A stretch of DNA of 64,000 nt from Marchantia polymorpha subsp. ruderalis. Its lineage: Eukaryota; Streptophyta; Marchantiopsida; Marchantiales; Marchantiaceae. Under the pieces are notes generated by a model. It was not told where the DNA came from. It ran no database searches and saw only the letters and a program-made list of their open reading frames with translations. Below, piece after piece: positions 25,621 to 37,490 of the stretch (within the stretch, counting starts at the first letter, position 1; each line of letters opens with the position of its first letter). Where the stretch lies: NCBI GenBank assembly GCA_037833965.1, contig AP031353.1, forward strand, positions 26,972,501-27,036,500, read 5' to 3'. A program made the translations under genes and the position numbers.

Positions 25621-27001
25621 TCATAATGAACTATCAAAAAATCATACAAGGTAAACTTAATTGAAAATCAATCTAGATATCAAAAATCCTTGGCATTTGT
25701 GCTTCATATTGAAAAAATTGCTTAAGATAGATGCTGCACTTAGTCTTCATATTTTTACATCCAGATTTAGTTTGATGAAGAATTATCGACGGATGACACA
25801 ATGTTGTTATAAAACAACAATTTCATTGTGCATTATGCATGAAAATGATTCCAAACAATCAAACAAAGAGATGGTTTGCTCAAAGTATTGAAACTGAAAT
25901 TTGACATTGTGAAGTTTTTTTGCCAAAAATATCACCACGTGCTACACATCAAGTATGAAAAAAGTTCAATTTATCTTGGAAAAAGTTGCATGTCTTCACA
26001 TATCAATGTATACAACAAAATTGTGACATATATTTTCAACTTGCCTTGAGTTGGAGCTGTTACGTCAAACTCAATAGAAGGTATCAACTTCGTCAAGATG
26101 AATTCAAGTTGCAAATCTTGGATAGGTTCCGTAGAACATGATAAACAAAAGGTGATATGGAATGTTCAACACGACGCAATGTACCTTTCCACAAAATAGA
26201 TGATTTTGATGTTGCGTTACACCAATTGCTCTTCTCGCTCCTCCAAGTAATAAGAAGTGAAAAAACAAAGGGTTTATAGAAATGTGAAATTTTGATTTTT
26301 TGTTCGATGATCTTTAATCCGTGAATACTATCAATAACTAAAGATGTTTAGAGAACAAGCATAACTTATGATAGAGTCAAAATATATGATATGAGGGATA
26401 ATAGCAAAGAAAAATCAAGCATTCATAAGCACAATTACATATATATGCTAGAGATTAGTACCATCTTCATCATATATGGTAATGTCATACATGAAACATC
26501 TCATGCATAGCATTTTGTCTATGACATATGAGTAATAGGTACTTGACTTGATACTTGTCATGGTTTAAATTGATTTTTATTTGTGGGAACGTTATGTTAT
26601 GAACAATAGTCAAAGTCAAACTTTTGGTGTTGAAACTCAGACTTTCATGAAATTATTTGAGTATATATGTAATAATGACATGTGAATATATTATCTAAAA
26701 ATTTTACTCTTTGATTTGTTTTATGTATTTTCTTTTATGATTTTTTTAAATTTTTATGGATGAATTTTTTCACATAAAATTCAAAAATCTCTGGAACTTT
26801 TAAAAGTTAGAATAACCAAGTCAAAACTCAAACTTTATAAAAGGTGAAGTTACTATGTATGCATAATGTCACGAACTATACTTGTGAAGAGTTTTTATAA
26901 TATTGCAAAAAGAACTAAATTACTTATCAACTCATAATTGTAATCATCTTTAGCTAATTAGAACTAAAGTAGAGGTTACTCTAAATGTTGATATAGATAC
27001 T

Positions 27002-27370
27002 TTAGCGTGCATTAGTCATAGAAGCCACATCAACGATCCGCGTGCTTGGTAGGTAAAAAGTAAGTGTGTTAATCGACAGTGCCACATCAACGATCTGTGT
27101 GTTTGTTAGGTAAAAATTGAGTGTGTTAGTTGGGAGTGTCATGTCGGCAATCCGTGTGCTTGTTAGGATTATCCGCCACGTCATACATTCTCTATGAGTG
27201 AGATCTATGGTGAGGATAAGATCTTATCTCCTTGTACTTGTTAGTGAAAGTCATATAGGGTAGAGGAGAACCATTGTTGGTATCTCTCATCTTCAGAATT
27301 TATATTTCCATCTTCAAGTGAAATCCTCTCTAAACTATAGTGTTACAATAACCATTCATATTTCATAACA
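27002..27370 (+). repeat. Dispersed LTR-like repeat, copy 2, with ~57-bp tandem units
   Basis: Begins with about three tandem units of roughly 57-60 bases, each containing GCCACATCAACGATC or a variant, GTGTGCTTGTTAGG and GTGTGTTA. On the minus strand the units keep one frame (27184-27002), giving a repeating peptide pattern, but I do not regard this as a gene. It continues with ATGAGTGAGATC, AAGATCTTATCTCCTTGTAC and a tail to about 27370 shared with copies 1, 3 and 4. Confidence 0.6.
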
Positions 27371-28139
27371 AAATTTTGTTTTTAAATGATTTAATTAATT
27401 GAAAAATATTCAAAAAATTGCACAATATATTCAATCAATTTGATTTAGCATATGAATTTATTATTGAAGTTATGAATAACGTAGTGTATTTGATAAATGT
27501 TTCTACTTCTATTATAGTTAAATTCTTGACATTGTTTGAATTAATAATCAAACATATGGTTAATGATAGTTGTATGTGAATTTTTGGTCATATGGTTTAT
27601 CCTATCGTAGCTAAAAAATACTATCAATTTATATACTTACTTCAAAAAGTGTCATTTTACTAATTATGCTAGTGATGCAAAAACTATATAGTTTATGAGA
27701 TCCAATGGTTAATAAAATTATTGTTAGTGAAAATGTATTTCTTAATGAGCCAAGATGATCAAAAGAGAAGAAATTTTTTTAACTACTCGTAATGACAAGA
27801 AGAAATCTTTATTTGAATGTTGTTGAATAAGATTTCATCATCATGAATTTAACGCTGTGATACAAGGAGATATTTTATTACATATAAAGCAAATTGTTAA
27901 AAAGCAAAAAATGAAATAAATTATTGTTGGTTGGTGAGATTCAGGTAACTTTATCACACAATAAAAATTAACCAAATTTATTAACTAGAATATTCAAAAT
28001 TCAAATCAATAGCAATTCTACAAGTTATGTTAATGTAATGATTCATTCATTCTTGAATATTATGATATTGATAGTGATTATGGTAATAGCATTGAGTTAA
28101 TCTAAAAAAAAACCTGCCCTTTTTTATATGAATCTCAAA

Positions 28140-28745
28140 CCTCTGTAAATTAGATTAAGTGGAATATTGCTATAAATCGTGAGATGTATTTATTGATTAT
28201 CAATAAGATTTGAAAACTAATGGATATTTTATAGATCAAACGTTGATGGATAGCAAATGTGTGTAAAAGTTGAAGTATAATTCAGCAAGACATTAAAATA
28301 TCTTCAGTGGCAGGTTAGTGGCTAAAAGTTTCACACAATATAAAGATGTGGACTACAATAAAGTTTTTTTACTTATAGCAAAATATGTTATAATTTAATT
28401 TGTATGTGCATTCATTACAATATTTAGTTTGATTATGAATTAGATGGATTTAATTAGAACAATTTTTATTTTTTAGATTTTTGATAAGATATACGTAGAT
28501 GTTAATAAGATTTACATGATATAACCAGTTTACTTTAAGAATAAACTTCATAAAAAATTGATTTGTAGATTGCTGAATTCATTATATGAATTGAAACAAA
28601 CTCTTAGCAAATCAATGTTAGACTTGATGAATTCATAAAAGTACAAGAACTTTCACATAATGTGTATGATTCATGTGTATACAATAAAATCTTCAATTTC
28701 ATTATTGTATAAATTCATTCTATTTTAGTAAGGAAATGATAGGAC
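28140..28745 (+). pseudogene. Ty1/Copia reverse transcriptase relic
   Basis: Decayed pol region of a Copia-type retrotransposon. In shifting frames one can read, in order, a segment like INREM, then RLVAKSFTQYKDVDYNKVF (28312-28368; Copia elements usually have RLVAKGF...DY), then CRLLNSLYELKQ (28564-28599; usually KSLYGLKQ), then HNVYDSCVYNK (28655-28687). Spacing agrees with Copia RT. Frameshifts and stops separate the blocks, so the element is dead. The catalytic YVDD block is not recognisable. A 187-bp inverted-repeat element lies just downstream, possibly inserted into it. Confidence 0.75.
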
Positions 28746-28839
28746 AACCAAATATATAATTAAATAACTATAATCAACCATTTTTTATGACTCAATGCAA
28801 ATAATGTCAATAAACTTATTACATTAGATTAAGGAGGGC

Positions 28840-29026
28840 CTAGTTATACCTCAGTTTGGACTAATTATACTTCACTCTACTGAACAGAGCTTTATGATTG
28901 GTAAGAGCTATCCCTATGTTTATTAGAGCTCTGTGATATAGTCTTTGCGTGTAGAGAGAAAGTAGAAGAAGTATTTCACATTAGCCTAGGGAGAGAAATA
29001 ATTAGTCCAAACTAAGAGATAACTAG
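28840..29026. mobile_element. 187-bp MITE-like element with 29-bp terminal inverted repeats
   Basis: The left end starts CTAGTTATACCTCAGTTTGG and the right end is its reverse complement; 26 of 29 bases match. The interior is about 129 bases and contains a smaller foldback (AGAGCTTTAT / TTAGAGCTCTG). No convincing target duplication was found, so the superfamily is unknown. It has no coding capacity and would need a transposase from elsewhere. Confidence 0.75.
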
Positions 29027-29173
29027 CCGCTTTTCAGATTAAAAATGAATAATTAAATACACTACGTTATTAACAACTTCAGTCAATATTCATAAAGTAT
29101 ATGAGATTCTTCCAACATATTTCTCATCTTCTCCAACAATGTTTGATTAAATCATTTAAAAACAATGTTTTGT

Positions 29174-29221
29174 TCCAGAGTAAAAATCATGATGAGACAT
29201 CATCATGATTTATACTCTGGA
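29174..29221. other. Near-perfect 22-bp hairpin with 4-base loop
   Basis: The arms 29174-29195 and 29200-29221 pair over 22 bases with one mismatch (A against A near the base), closed by the loop GACA. The stem carries ATCATGATGA / TCATCATGAT, itself a palindromic motif. No T-tract follows. It lies between the inverted-repeat element and more AT-rich sequence. The stretch 29222-30300 shows nothing else. Confidence 0.85.
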
Positions 29222-30399
29222 TTTATATTTATGTTCATCAATTGTTCATAGATTTTTCGTATAATGATAATCTCTCATTCTCATTTTGGATATACCAACT
29301 CCTAAAGGTTGAAAAACTCTTGAAAAAATAATCAATACAAATCTTAATTAATCATCAATAGTGGATATATAATACAACTTCGTAGAAAGTAAAGCTTTAG
29401 TAGAGTATTCATACACATTATTATGTACATACTCAAATAATTACTTAAAAATGTGACTACCAACACCGAAGACTTTTTTATGGTGTTAATGCTTATGATA
29501 CAAACTTATGACAATGTTCACAAAACTGCAATTCAACTTAACCTATGCAAGGTAAGAAGTTACTATCATAAGTAATGTCATACATGAGCCATCTCAATTC
29601 AAGGTTTAGTGAAATTGAATTCATTGCATACTTGTTGCGTTTGTGTTCTCTATCATAATCTTATCACCTCAAGCATTTGATTGTGTTACCAATAAAATAT
29701 TCCGTATTAAATTATAAGCTAGTGATTTTGTTTTGTTTTTTTCTCGACTATATTTTTTATCTTGAAGTAACATACTACTTCCCTATCCCTTCTCTTCCAC
29801 CTTGTAACTAGGTTAAAAAATTTATATGTTTTACATTGAGTTTTGGATTTATTATTATGAATTTTCATGGTCTATTTGAAATTAAATCCATTTGATAATA
29901 AATTAAAAATTGCCATCGTTCACAAAAAATACTCTATAGCTATCTTCACAATCTTCATTATAGCAAAAAGACTTGACCAGATGTCATATTTTATCATTAA
30001 AATTCAAATTTCTACTTTATTATTCTATCTTTAGCATCATAAATGAAAGTTTAATAAAAAAAAACTGAAGTGTGATAATAATCCAGAAGTAAATCTTTTA
30101 CGAGTTTTGCACTGGTTGATGGATCCAATATCCTAGAATTATATTTTTTTTTTAACAGACTTCGACTCTGACAATAATTTTCCAAAGTCTGTTCAAGCAC
30201 TTTGTGCATGAACAATATTATGACACTATATGCAACATTTTACATAACAACGGTAACGAGAAAATACTCGTGAAGCTTGAATACTGCTATTGCTGTATGG
30301 TGAAATTCTACCAATCACATGAATCTTGAATGTAGGATCTTACTCTTCCCGTAAAACATATGTTCTGTAAAAATTATAGCAGCTGTTCTAGACTTTTTA

Positions 30400-32450
30400 A
30401 TTGTTCTTTGCACAATATTTTGATCTGCTCCTTCAAGTGTAACGGCTGTAGTTACATGATCGAAAACTTGCAACCGCCTCGAACACTTGGGACTTGGCGC
30501 AGTTCCCAGCTTCCAATTTTAGTGTCACCTCGTAGGGCTCAAGGGTCGCACCGAGACTGGGTCATTGGGAGTAACCACAACATTGTAATCTAGACTGACT
30601 ATCATGGGCATGACTGTCAGTAGAACCAAGTCAACTGGGTCTCACTTTTCACTATAGGCGACGAAAGTAGTCCAAGGGAGTAGCAATTCCCAAAGTGAGG
30701 AGATTGGTGTCCATGGATGAGGAATTTTTATTTATTTCCTGTGACCAAGAGGTCGGAGACTTGATTAAGAAGAGATCAAGTTTATCCTCAAGTATGCATC
30801 GTCCGACCGCAAGACTTTTCTGGCATATGCACGATGATGAGGAGGATATGTCCTCCTTTGCAATATGTCTACAACCAGCAAACGAGAATACCATCATTTC
30901 TCACATTCTCAATCTGCAGAATCTTTTTGGGTATGTGGGCAATTATTCGATCGTATGTCTGTAGTATGTCAATCTTGAACTTTCTACGGTCCAACTCTTC
31001 TTGTTCTTCCCAAGTGTCGCTTCTGACCTCGTCAATTAAGCACGTGCTTTGGGTACGGGCTCCTTCCTGCTGACTGGACGTAAAATCATCCTTGTCACCC
31101 AGTCTTTATGTCACGAGACTAAATGGGCATGCTACAAAGTCTATGTAACTACGAAGGTCCTCTGACACATATGTAGTTATACTCGTAAATGCACAGAAAA
31201 GTTTCGTCGCAGAGTGTATTTAGCATAAAGTAACAAATAATGATGGGAAAACCAGGAATCACACTTAATAATGTATCGAATTCATCCACAGGGACCATAA
31301 GCGACGCCCTAGAGAGACAAACTCTTGCGGGGATACTCAAGTTACTTAGCAGGCAGCCCTTAAACACTCGTCATGAACATTTTATGTCTAATATATACAT
31401 AGAGGGAAAAATAGTTTACAACGGAAATTTGTATCATGGTTCATGGATATTTCTAAAATAAACTCTTGTTTGAGATTGGCCGATACTCAAAAATATCTCA
31501 AACTTCAATGTACAATAATTCCACGCCTTTGTATTTATTTTTCTAGTAGATTAAGGCTTGGCCACATGTGGCTCTTCTCTTCGACATCATAAACGGACTG
31601 TGCCTGCAGCATTTGATCTGTCTCAAGTCTGCAATCTAATGTTCATCTGCAAATATGGAGTCTGGACTTAGAACAACGCAGCTTCATCTTGTAAGTAACC
31701 TCGACCAAACAGTCCAGCGGTTTTCCGCTTTAGAAGATACAGATCGCATCTTTGTCTTCAATCGCATCTATTATTGACAATTCTTGTCACTTGGCTAGTA
31801 AACTAGTGTCGAAACGGGCCCAAAATCCACGCATCAACTTCTAATGTGAATGCTCCGAAGTGACAGTTTCGTGTTCTTTGACAAAAAAATATATGTTGGC
31901 CTTTCGAGAAATGATGTAAAACAATCTACACAGCTTCACTGTAATCAGCACGTATGTTTTAATGGGAACAATTGCCTACGCTAATTAAGAAATTGTTTCA
32001 CGGCTGTCTCTTCGCCGAGGATGTCATGGTATGAGGCCGAAACAGTAATAGTGTTGGGCTTTTATTTACGCCTGTCCCACTCTAACCTTGGCAACCGAGA
32101 GCAATATCAGCCAGCTCACTATCCACGTAGTTTCAACAAGAAGAATCTCTTGATGCTGCACAAGAGCCAGCAGAGCCATCGAGAATCCTAACTTTGTAGT
32201 CGACCCCGTTGCCTGGTGCAAATGATGGTAGGGAATAGATTTGTTAAAGAGTTCAAAGGACACTTCCACCTACGTTTCGAAAAGAGTCCCAGCTTCATGA
32301 ATCCACTGTGTCCCCAAGGGACGCGACGACGAGAATGGCAGCGTCCCGGTCCCGTAGTTTCTCGTAATTTAGGGTCCTTGACGCTGCAAGTATTTCCAAT
32401 CTTCAGATGTAGCTTTCCAGTTGAGGCAGTTGGCACCTGAGCGTTCGACT
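30400..32450. other. Moderate-GC island with broken coding-like frames
   Basis: This 2-kb patch stands out from its AT-rich surroundings. On the minus strand a frame is open from about 31080 to 30870 for 70 codons (contains DTWEEQEELDRRKFKIDI). Near 32436-32060 three minus-strand frames each look protein-like over short distances (IPYHHLHQATGS in one, RDRDAAILVVASLGDT in another), as expected of a frameshifted gene. I could not identify a family or join exons. It may be one or two pseudogenes or an unrecognised spliced gene. Confidence 0.35.
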
Positions 32451-33099
32451 AAACATTCTGTTGATGAGATGTATCAATTTTGGTCAGGATCATATCTTTT
32501 GCCTACGCAAAAATAATATGGGAAGATCCCATCAAGTTCTATATGGATGAAAGCTAAGGGATAGCTTGGTCCCAACATCACAGTAGTACATCTGTCAAAA
32601 GATTTACTCAATCGCTTGAGATTAAATAAATTAATAAATAAAAACTCTATACATGGTAGCATATGGATCATTGCATACACAACACTTAAAATATTATGTA
32701 CAATACTTTGCTATGGGTCAATATTTCATGAAAGTATTTCTCTGTTCATATATCCATGCAATCTCTAAAGAAACAAAGATACGAAATCTCCTTACACATG
32801 AAAATTGTGATTGATTCCAATCTATTCGTCAACAATCTAGAAGAATGAATATTCATCCGTTCTCAACCTATGTCTTATGTAAACACAACTTGATACTTTC
32901 AAACTATATTTGAAGTACATTCCGTAGACTCACGAACTGACTTCAGTTGAAATTTATCTTGATCATATACTTTAAACTAGCTTTAAAAATATCTACATCC
33001 ATGTGATAACGTAGTTTTTCTATTTTTTAGAAAAGATAAAGTTTGAGTAGTAGAAGATTAGTAATTTTAAACTTTTAGAATAGAAATAGTCAGAAATAG

Positions 33100-35797
33100 A
33101 GTAAACAATGGATTGTGGAGTAGAAGTTATGTATGAGTAGTGGATAGAGAGGGTTTGAATACATAGAGCTTGGCGTGCTCGTTGCAATGAGTCCAAGAAC
33201 ATTGGAAACGAGTGAAGAAATCTTCAGTTACGAATGTATGCAGTAGAAGACATGTTTCGGCGAAGGAAGAGTATCGCCTTCGGCAAAGAGCATTAGGACT
33301 TCGGCGATAGCTCCTTCGACAGAAGGGTCTTTGGCAAAGTATCTTCGGCGAAGTGAAAGTCAGACTCAAATGGAAAGAAAATTCAAACACTTGTGTTGTC
33401 AATTTGCACAAGTTCACGATGCGATTAGAGCGTCGAAGTACATTGGCAGAAACGGGAGCTTTACGTCGACATTTTGCGAGAGTGCATTTGAGAATTGGGA
33501 GCTTAGTGGGAATCATGAGTGAAAAATTAAGAGCGAAGCGATGAAGCCATCTTCACGACGCCGATTGTCAGCGTTGAAGGTACCAAAATTCAAATTACAA
33601 GTGTATAGGCAAGAATTGATGACTGATAGGCTCCAATTCTTGCTGTGGGAGTGAAATTGGATTGTTGCGGCAGTTGTGCAGGATTGGCACGAAGGACGCG
33701 CATCGGACGCTGAGGTACTTTGTGGCAATCCGACGAGCTATATCATTGAGCATTGGACACACGTCTTGGAACATTATGCTAGAGAAGATGGTGATTACAC
33801 CTATGACAATGTGAGTGTGAAGGTGGCTCGTGTGGAAGAGAAGATTTTTGCGCAGCTATTCAAGACGACTGGCTCGCGCAAGAACTGATGACTGCCAACG
33901 GAGTATTGCGATGGAATGAGAAGGAATGTGTCTGTGGCTCTAATGCAAATTCTGCAGCCTTTGCAAACAACTTACATGTCAACATGGCAGGTCGGATTTG
34001 TGGAGCATGCGGTGACAAGAAAGCCGATCCACTAGGCTCGCATTCTTTGGAGTACTACACGCCAAAATATCGGTAAGACATTCGGAAGATCGATGAATTA
34101 TATGTCCACGTTTTTCATTAACTTCTACCGAGCAATGAGATTTCTAATTAGAAGAAATTTTTGCTCGAAAGGGAGATTGCTGACTATAAAGAAGGGTTGG
34201 AAGGCAATAAAGTTTTCAGTGACGAAGACAACATTGCACCTACACCGCATTCGGCCAAGGCTGACAAGTCGGAGGACAAAGTTGAGGAACGTTTGGCAAA
34301 GAAATTGAAGAAATTGCAGCAAGTTACGACTTCGAAGATGATGGATCAGCGTGCATGATTGCGGGCCTAAAGGCCAATTTCTACGCGGATGAGTTCAGCA
34401 AATGTGCGTGCCCGTAGCAACATGAAGGCGCGACGACCGCGTATTGAGTAAGAAGATAGCACAGGGTGTAGTGAAACCGGGTGACTTCGGCGGAGTGGGC
34501 AGAAATTGAAGTGGAAGCAACGAGAACAAAGGATGAATGGACTTTGAAGTTTAGACTTTTGCCTGTGCCCATGGAAGGCCCGTTGGAGGAAGAGGAAGAA
34601 CAACAGTATGATACGGAGATAGAGACTGCGAGTGAGAGTCTTCGGCCTTTGGAGCAATCACCAGCGCCTTCCGCCGAAGATCTTGGATCTTCGGGTAAGG
34701 AGACTTCGGATATACCCGCGATGTAGTCCAAATTTGGTGGAAAGACTCATAGATTAAGTGGTGAGGAACATGAAGAGTGATGTTGGGAGACAACATGCAT
34801 TGCCTTCGGGTCATGTGTCTTCAGGTACAGTCGATTTGGATTGTGGCGAAGGACCTTCAACCAAAGAAACAAAAACAGCCAAACTAAGCGCAGCTGATAT
34901 TTTGAGCGAGCGAGTAGTTCCCTTGCTTAGATATTTGGATAGAAAGAGGACAAAGTATGTTGAGCCAGAGTTAGTGGGATACTATGTAGAGTTAGTACGT
35001 TCTAACACCATGGCAAAGGTGGCAGCATCTGTGAAGATGGCCAAAAGAGTGGCGAGCTTGATCTCTAACTACGCGACCGTGAAGGCTACCTTGCAAGAGC
35101 GGGATGAGCAACTTTGGCAGAAGGAGTTAGAGTGTGCCAAACTTTGAAATAGTTTAGCAGTTGAGAAGTACCTTCATACAAAGGTAGACTTCGAGTACGT
35201 GGGCCTTCGGATCGATTTCAGTAATGCGCAAAAAGTAACGGTGGAACTTCGAGACAAATTGGAGTTGTCTTAGAAAGAGTTTGCGAAAGATTCAAGCGCG
35301 CGGAGGAGCTGACAGCAACTTTGACGACAAGAGATCAATTGCATGTTGTTGAGTTGGCACTGAAGGCGAAGGAGTTGCAGGATTGCGAAGTTGATCGGTC
35401 TTCGTAGTTAGAGCGTAGGGAGAAATTAGATGCGGATTGCAACGAATTGCAATCTCAACTTTAGGTAGTTGAGAGGCAGTTGATCATAGCTCAAGCAAAA
35501 TTGTTGAAGACGGAGGCGATAGTCCAGCAGTTAAAACAGCGGACGGATGTTGCGTTCTGCGCAAAGGTAGACCGATGTCTTTGTAGTTATGTGGAGTGGG
35601 AGATCCAGACCCTGAGGTGGATGAAAGTAAGTGAACTTGAGCACCGAGTGAAAAAAGTGATAGCCATCGGGGTCAAAAGACATATGCAGTTAAGTAGGAA
35701 GCTCAATTCGTTCATCTCTGGTTTGGAGGAGACAAAGGAGAACTTGGAATTAGAATTGTCAGCCGTTTTGAGTAGTATAGGAGTAGACAGGAGATAG
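33100..35797 (+). pseudogene. Decayed repetitive coiled-coil protein frame (Marchantia-type)
   Basis: A run of plus-strand frames interrupted by stops and shifts: HYAREDGDYTYDNVSVKVARVEEKIF near 33770-33855, an acidic block near 34500-34720, then 34758-35147 and 35480-35797. The last two read as long coiled coils (SVKMAKRVASLI, LQERDEQLWQKELEC, SELEHRVKKV, LSRKLNSFISGLEE) and end near LELELSAVLSSIGVDRR. This order resembles the abundant repetitive coiled-coil proteins annotated in Marchantia, which I believe are transposon-linked. Stops at about 35145, 35270 and 35310 break it. TTCGGC/CTTCGG is strikingly frequent. Function is unknown. The similarity is from memory, so the family call is tentative. 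Confidence 0.55.
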
Positions 35798-35935
35798 GAT
35801 CTCAGTGGGCGTGACAACTACCGCATCTGCTGGCATCACACTTGATGCGGGCTCGCAACTAGCGGGTGATGACTCAAGGTAGTTGTAAATAAAAAGATTC
35901 AAGATTCTGCCTTCAGGGGCTTTTCCATTAGTTAA

Positions 35936-36246
35936 GGGAGCTGCTAGTCACCACTCACTTTCCGCTATTCACCACTCAGTCCCAATTTTAAAAAACCCCT
36001 GCGCACTTTTCTCGCGCTCCAATTTTCTGGATGAAAAGCACTATTAAAAGGGAGCCGCTAGTCACTATCACTAAGTTAGGAAATTAGAGCCGCGCTGGCA
36101 GTTTTTAGACTAGCATAGGTTGCTCTGATAAGTTCTTGATAACGATCCATGGTGATGTAAGTGGTATTTTGAACGCGCTTTTCAACGATTTGAAAATTGA
36201 GGGTGAGTGATGAATAGCGAAAAGTGAATGGTGACTAGCGGCTCCC
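35936..36246. mobile_element. 311-bp hAT-type MITE with 43-bp TIRs and 8-bp TSD
   Basis: The left end begins GGGAGCTGCTAGTCACCACT and the right end is its reverse complement; 39 of 43 terminal bases match. Identical 8-bp target duplications TTAGTTAA flank it (35928-35935 and 36247-36254), a hallmark of hAT elements. Inside, at 36050, a third partial left end (GGGAGCCGCTAGTCACTATC) occurs in direct orientation. It is non-coding, and the intact duplication suggests insertion more recent than most repeats here. It sits directly after the decayed coiled-coil frame. Confidence 0.92.
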
Positions 36247-37039
36247 TTAGTTAAATTCGCAGTCTTCAGTCTGCATTCCTCCGCGCGTTAGTGAATTATG
36301 CGTTTTGTCACCGTGCGCGAATTGCTTTTGTTTTTCGAAGATACTGCATCTGAAGTAGTAGAGAGTCCAATTCAGATGTTCTGAGTGGTGCATAGTGTAG
36401 CTCAAGATTTAAGCAAATATGTACATTGGGAGCTTGGTGCAGCTGGCTAAGTGTGTAATCTTGGAAAATTCCCCCCTCCCCTCCTTATATCAATTGCAAA
36501 GTCGAGTGCGGCTTCTATGGAAACTTATTGGATTAATATCAAGATTCGAGTGTGATTTCATTCTGCAATGTGTCGTCATCGGCCGTAGCCATTGGAGTCT
36601 CTTCTGGGAGTGACATGTGACTAAAAAGTAAAACTTTTTGATAGAATATTAATTTGTGACACTACTTGATTCTCTAGTGTTGTTTTAGTACTCGTGGGAT
36701 CGGATCTTTACCATTTTACTCTATGTTGGTAATTATTTGTGATTACAATCCAAATCAGCCGTGAGATCGATTGAGTGATATCATTAATTTTTGGATCATT
36801 TCAAAATCACATTTCTTTGACAAAATGTATAACTATATTTTTTTACTAGAATAATCATAGTTAGTCATTCTATGTATTTTTAAATGAGTCATAATACGTC
36901 GATGCATCAAATGTAATTTTGCATTTTCACATGTGATTAAGAATGTTGCATATGGGTGAAACAAATTAATGCGGAATAATTATCGCAGAAAAGGAAATCG
37001 TGAGCCAGAAAATCTGAATTGATGGTTGAGACTAGGATT

Positions 37040-37490
37040 TGCCCTATACCTATACATGTATAATAATTATACACTTTATACATGTATAATTTGTATAATG
37101 AAATGCATTATACATGTATACTTGCGAACAGGGAAGGTTGGTTTTCCTAGCCAGACAGCTAGATGCCTAGAGAATGAGTCATGCTCTAGGCATCTGACTA
37201 GTTGACTGCATCATGCAGCCAGTCACGCACGCTACAGAAGCAGCTGCATCTGCATGACTCTCAAGAACGGAGAGAGTAGAATTATGTAGGCAGTAGGAAG
37301 ATCCATAGAAATTAAATGCCTAAATCATAAGGAAGCATACATAGAAGTAGTTCATTGTCGTGTTTTACAAGTTGTAAAAATCGTAAGTGTAAGTTCCGTG
37401 TAAGGTTTTTTTAGACATTGTATAATATACATATACTATATATGTATAATTTGTATAATGAAATGGATTATACATGTATACTTCCGAAAC
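37040..37490. repeat. Paired 47-bp repeats around a hairpin-rich core
   Basis: 37082-37128 and 37442-37488 are direct copies exactly 360 bases apart with two mismatches; both contain the palindrome TATACATGTATA and the phrase TTGTATAATGAAATG. Between them lies a 12-bp perfect hairpin (AGATGCCTAGAG 37161-37172 with CTCTAGGCATCT 37184-37195) and the palindrome CTGCATCATGCAG. It could be a solo foldback element or an AT-rich satellite fragment. From 36255 to 37040 and from 37500 to 39300 I see no gene. Confidence 0.65.

Noticed and set aside
27002-27184. Repeating peptide frame on the minus strand, and a possible CRISPR-like array
   Set aside because: The pattern comes from the ~57-bp tandem units of an LTR-like repeat. 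Units are adjacent without unique spacers, and this is a plant genome.
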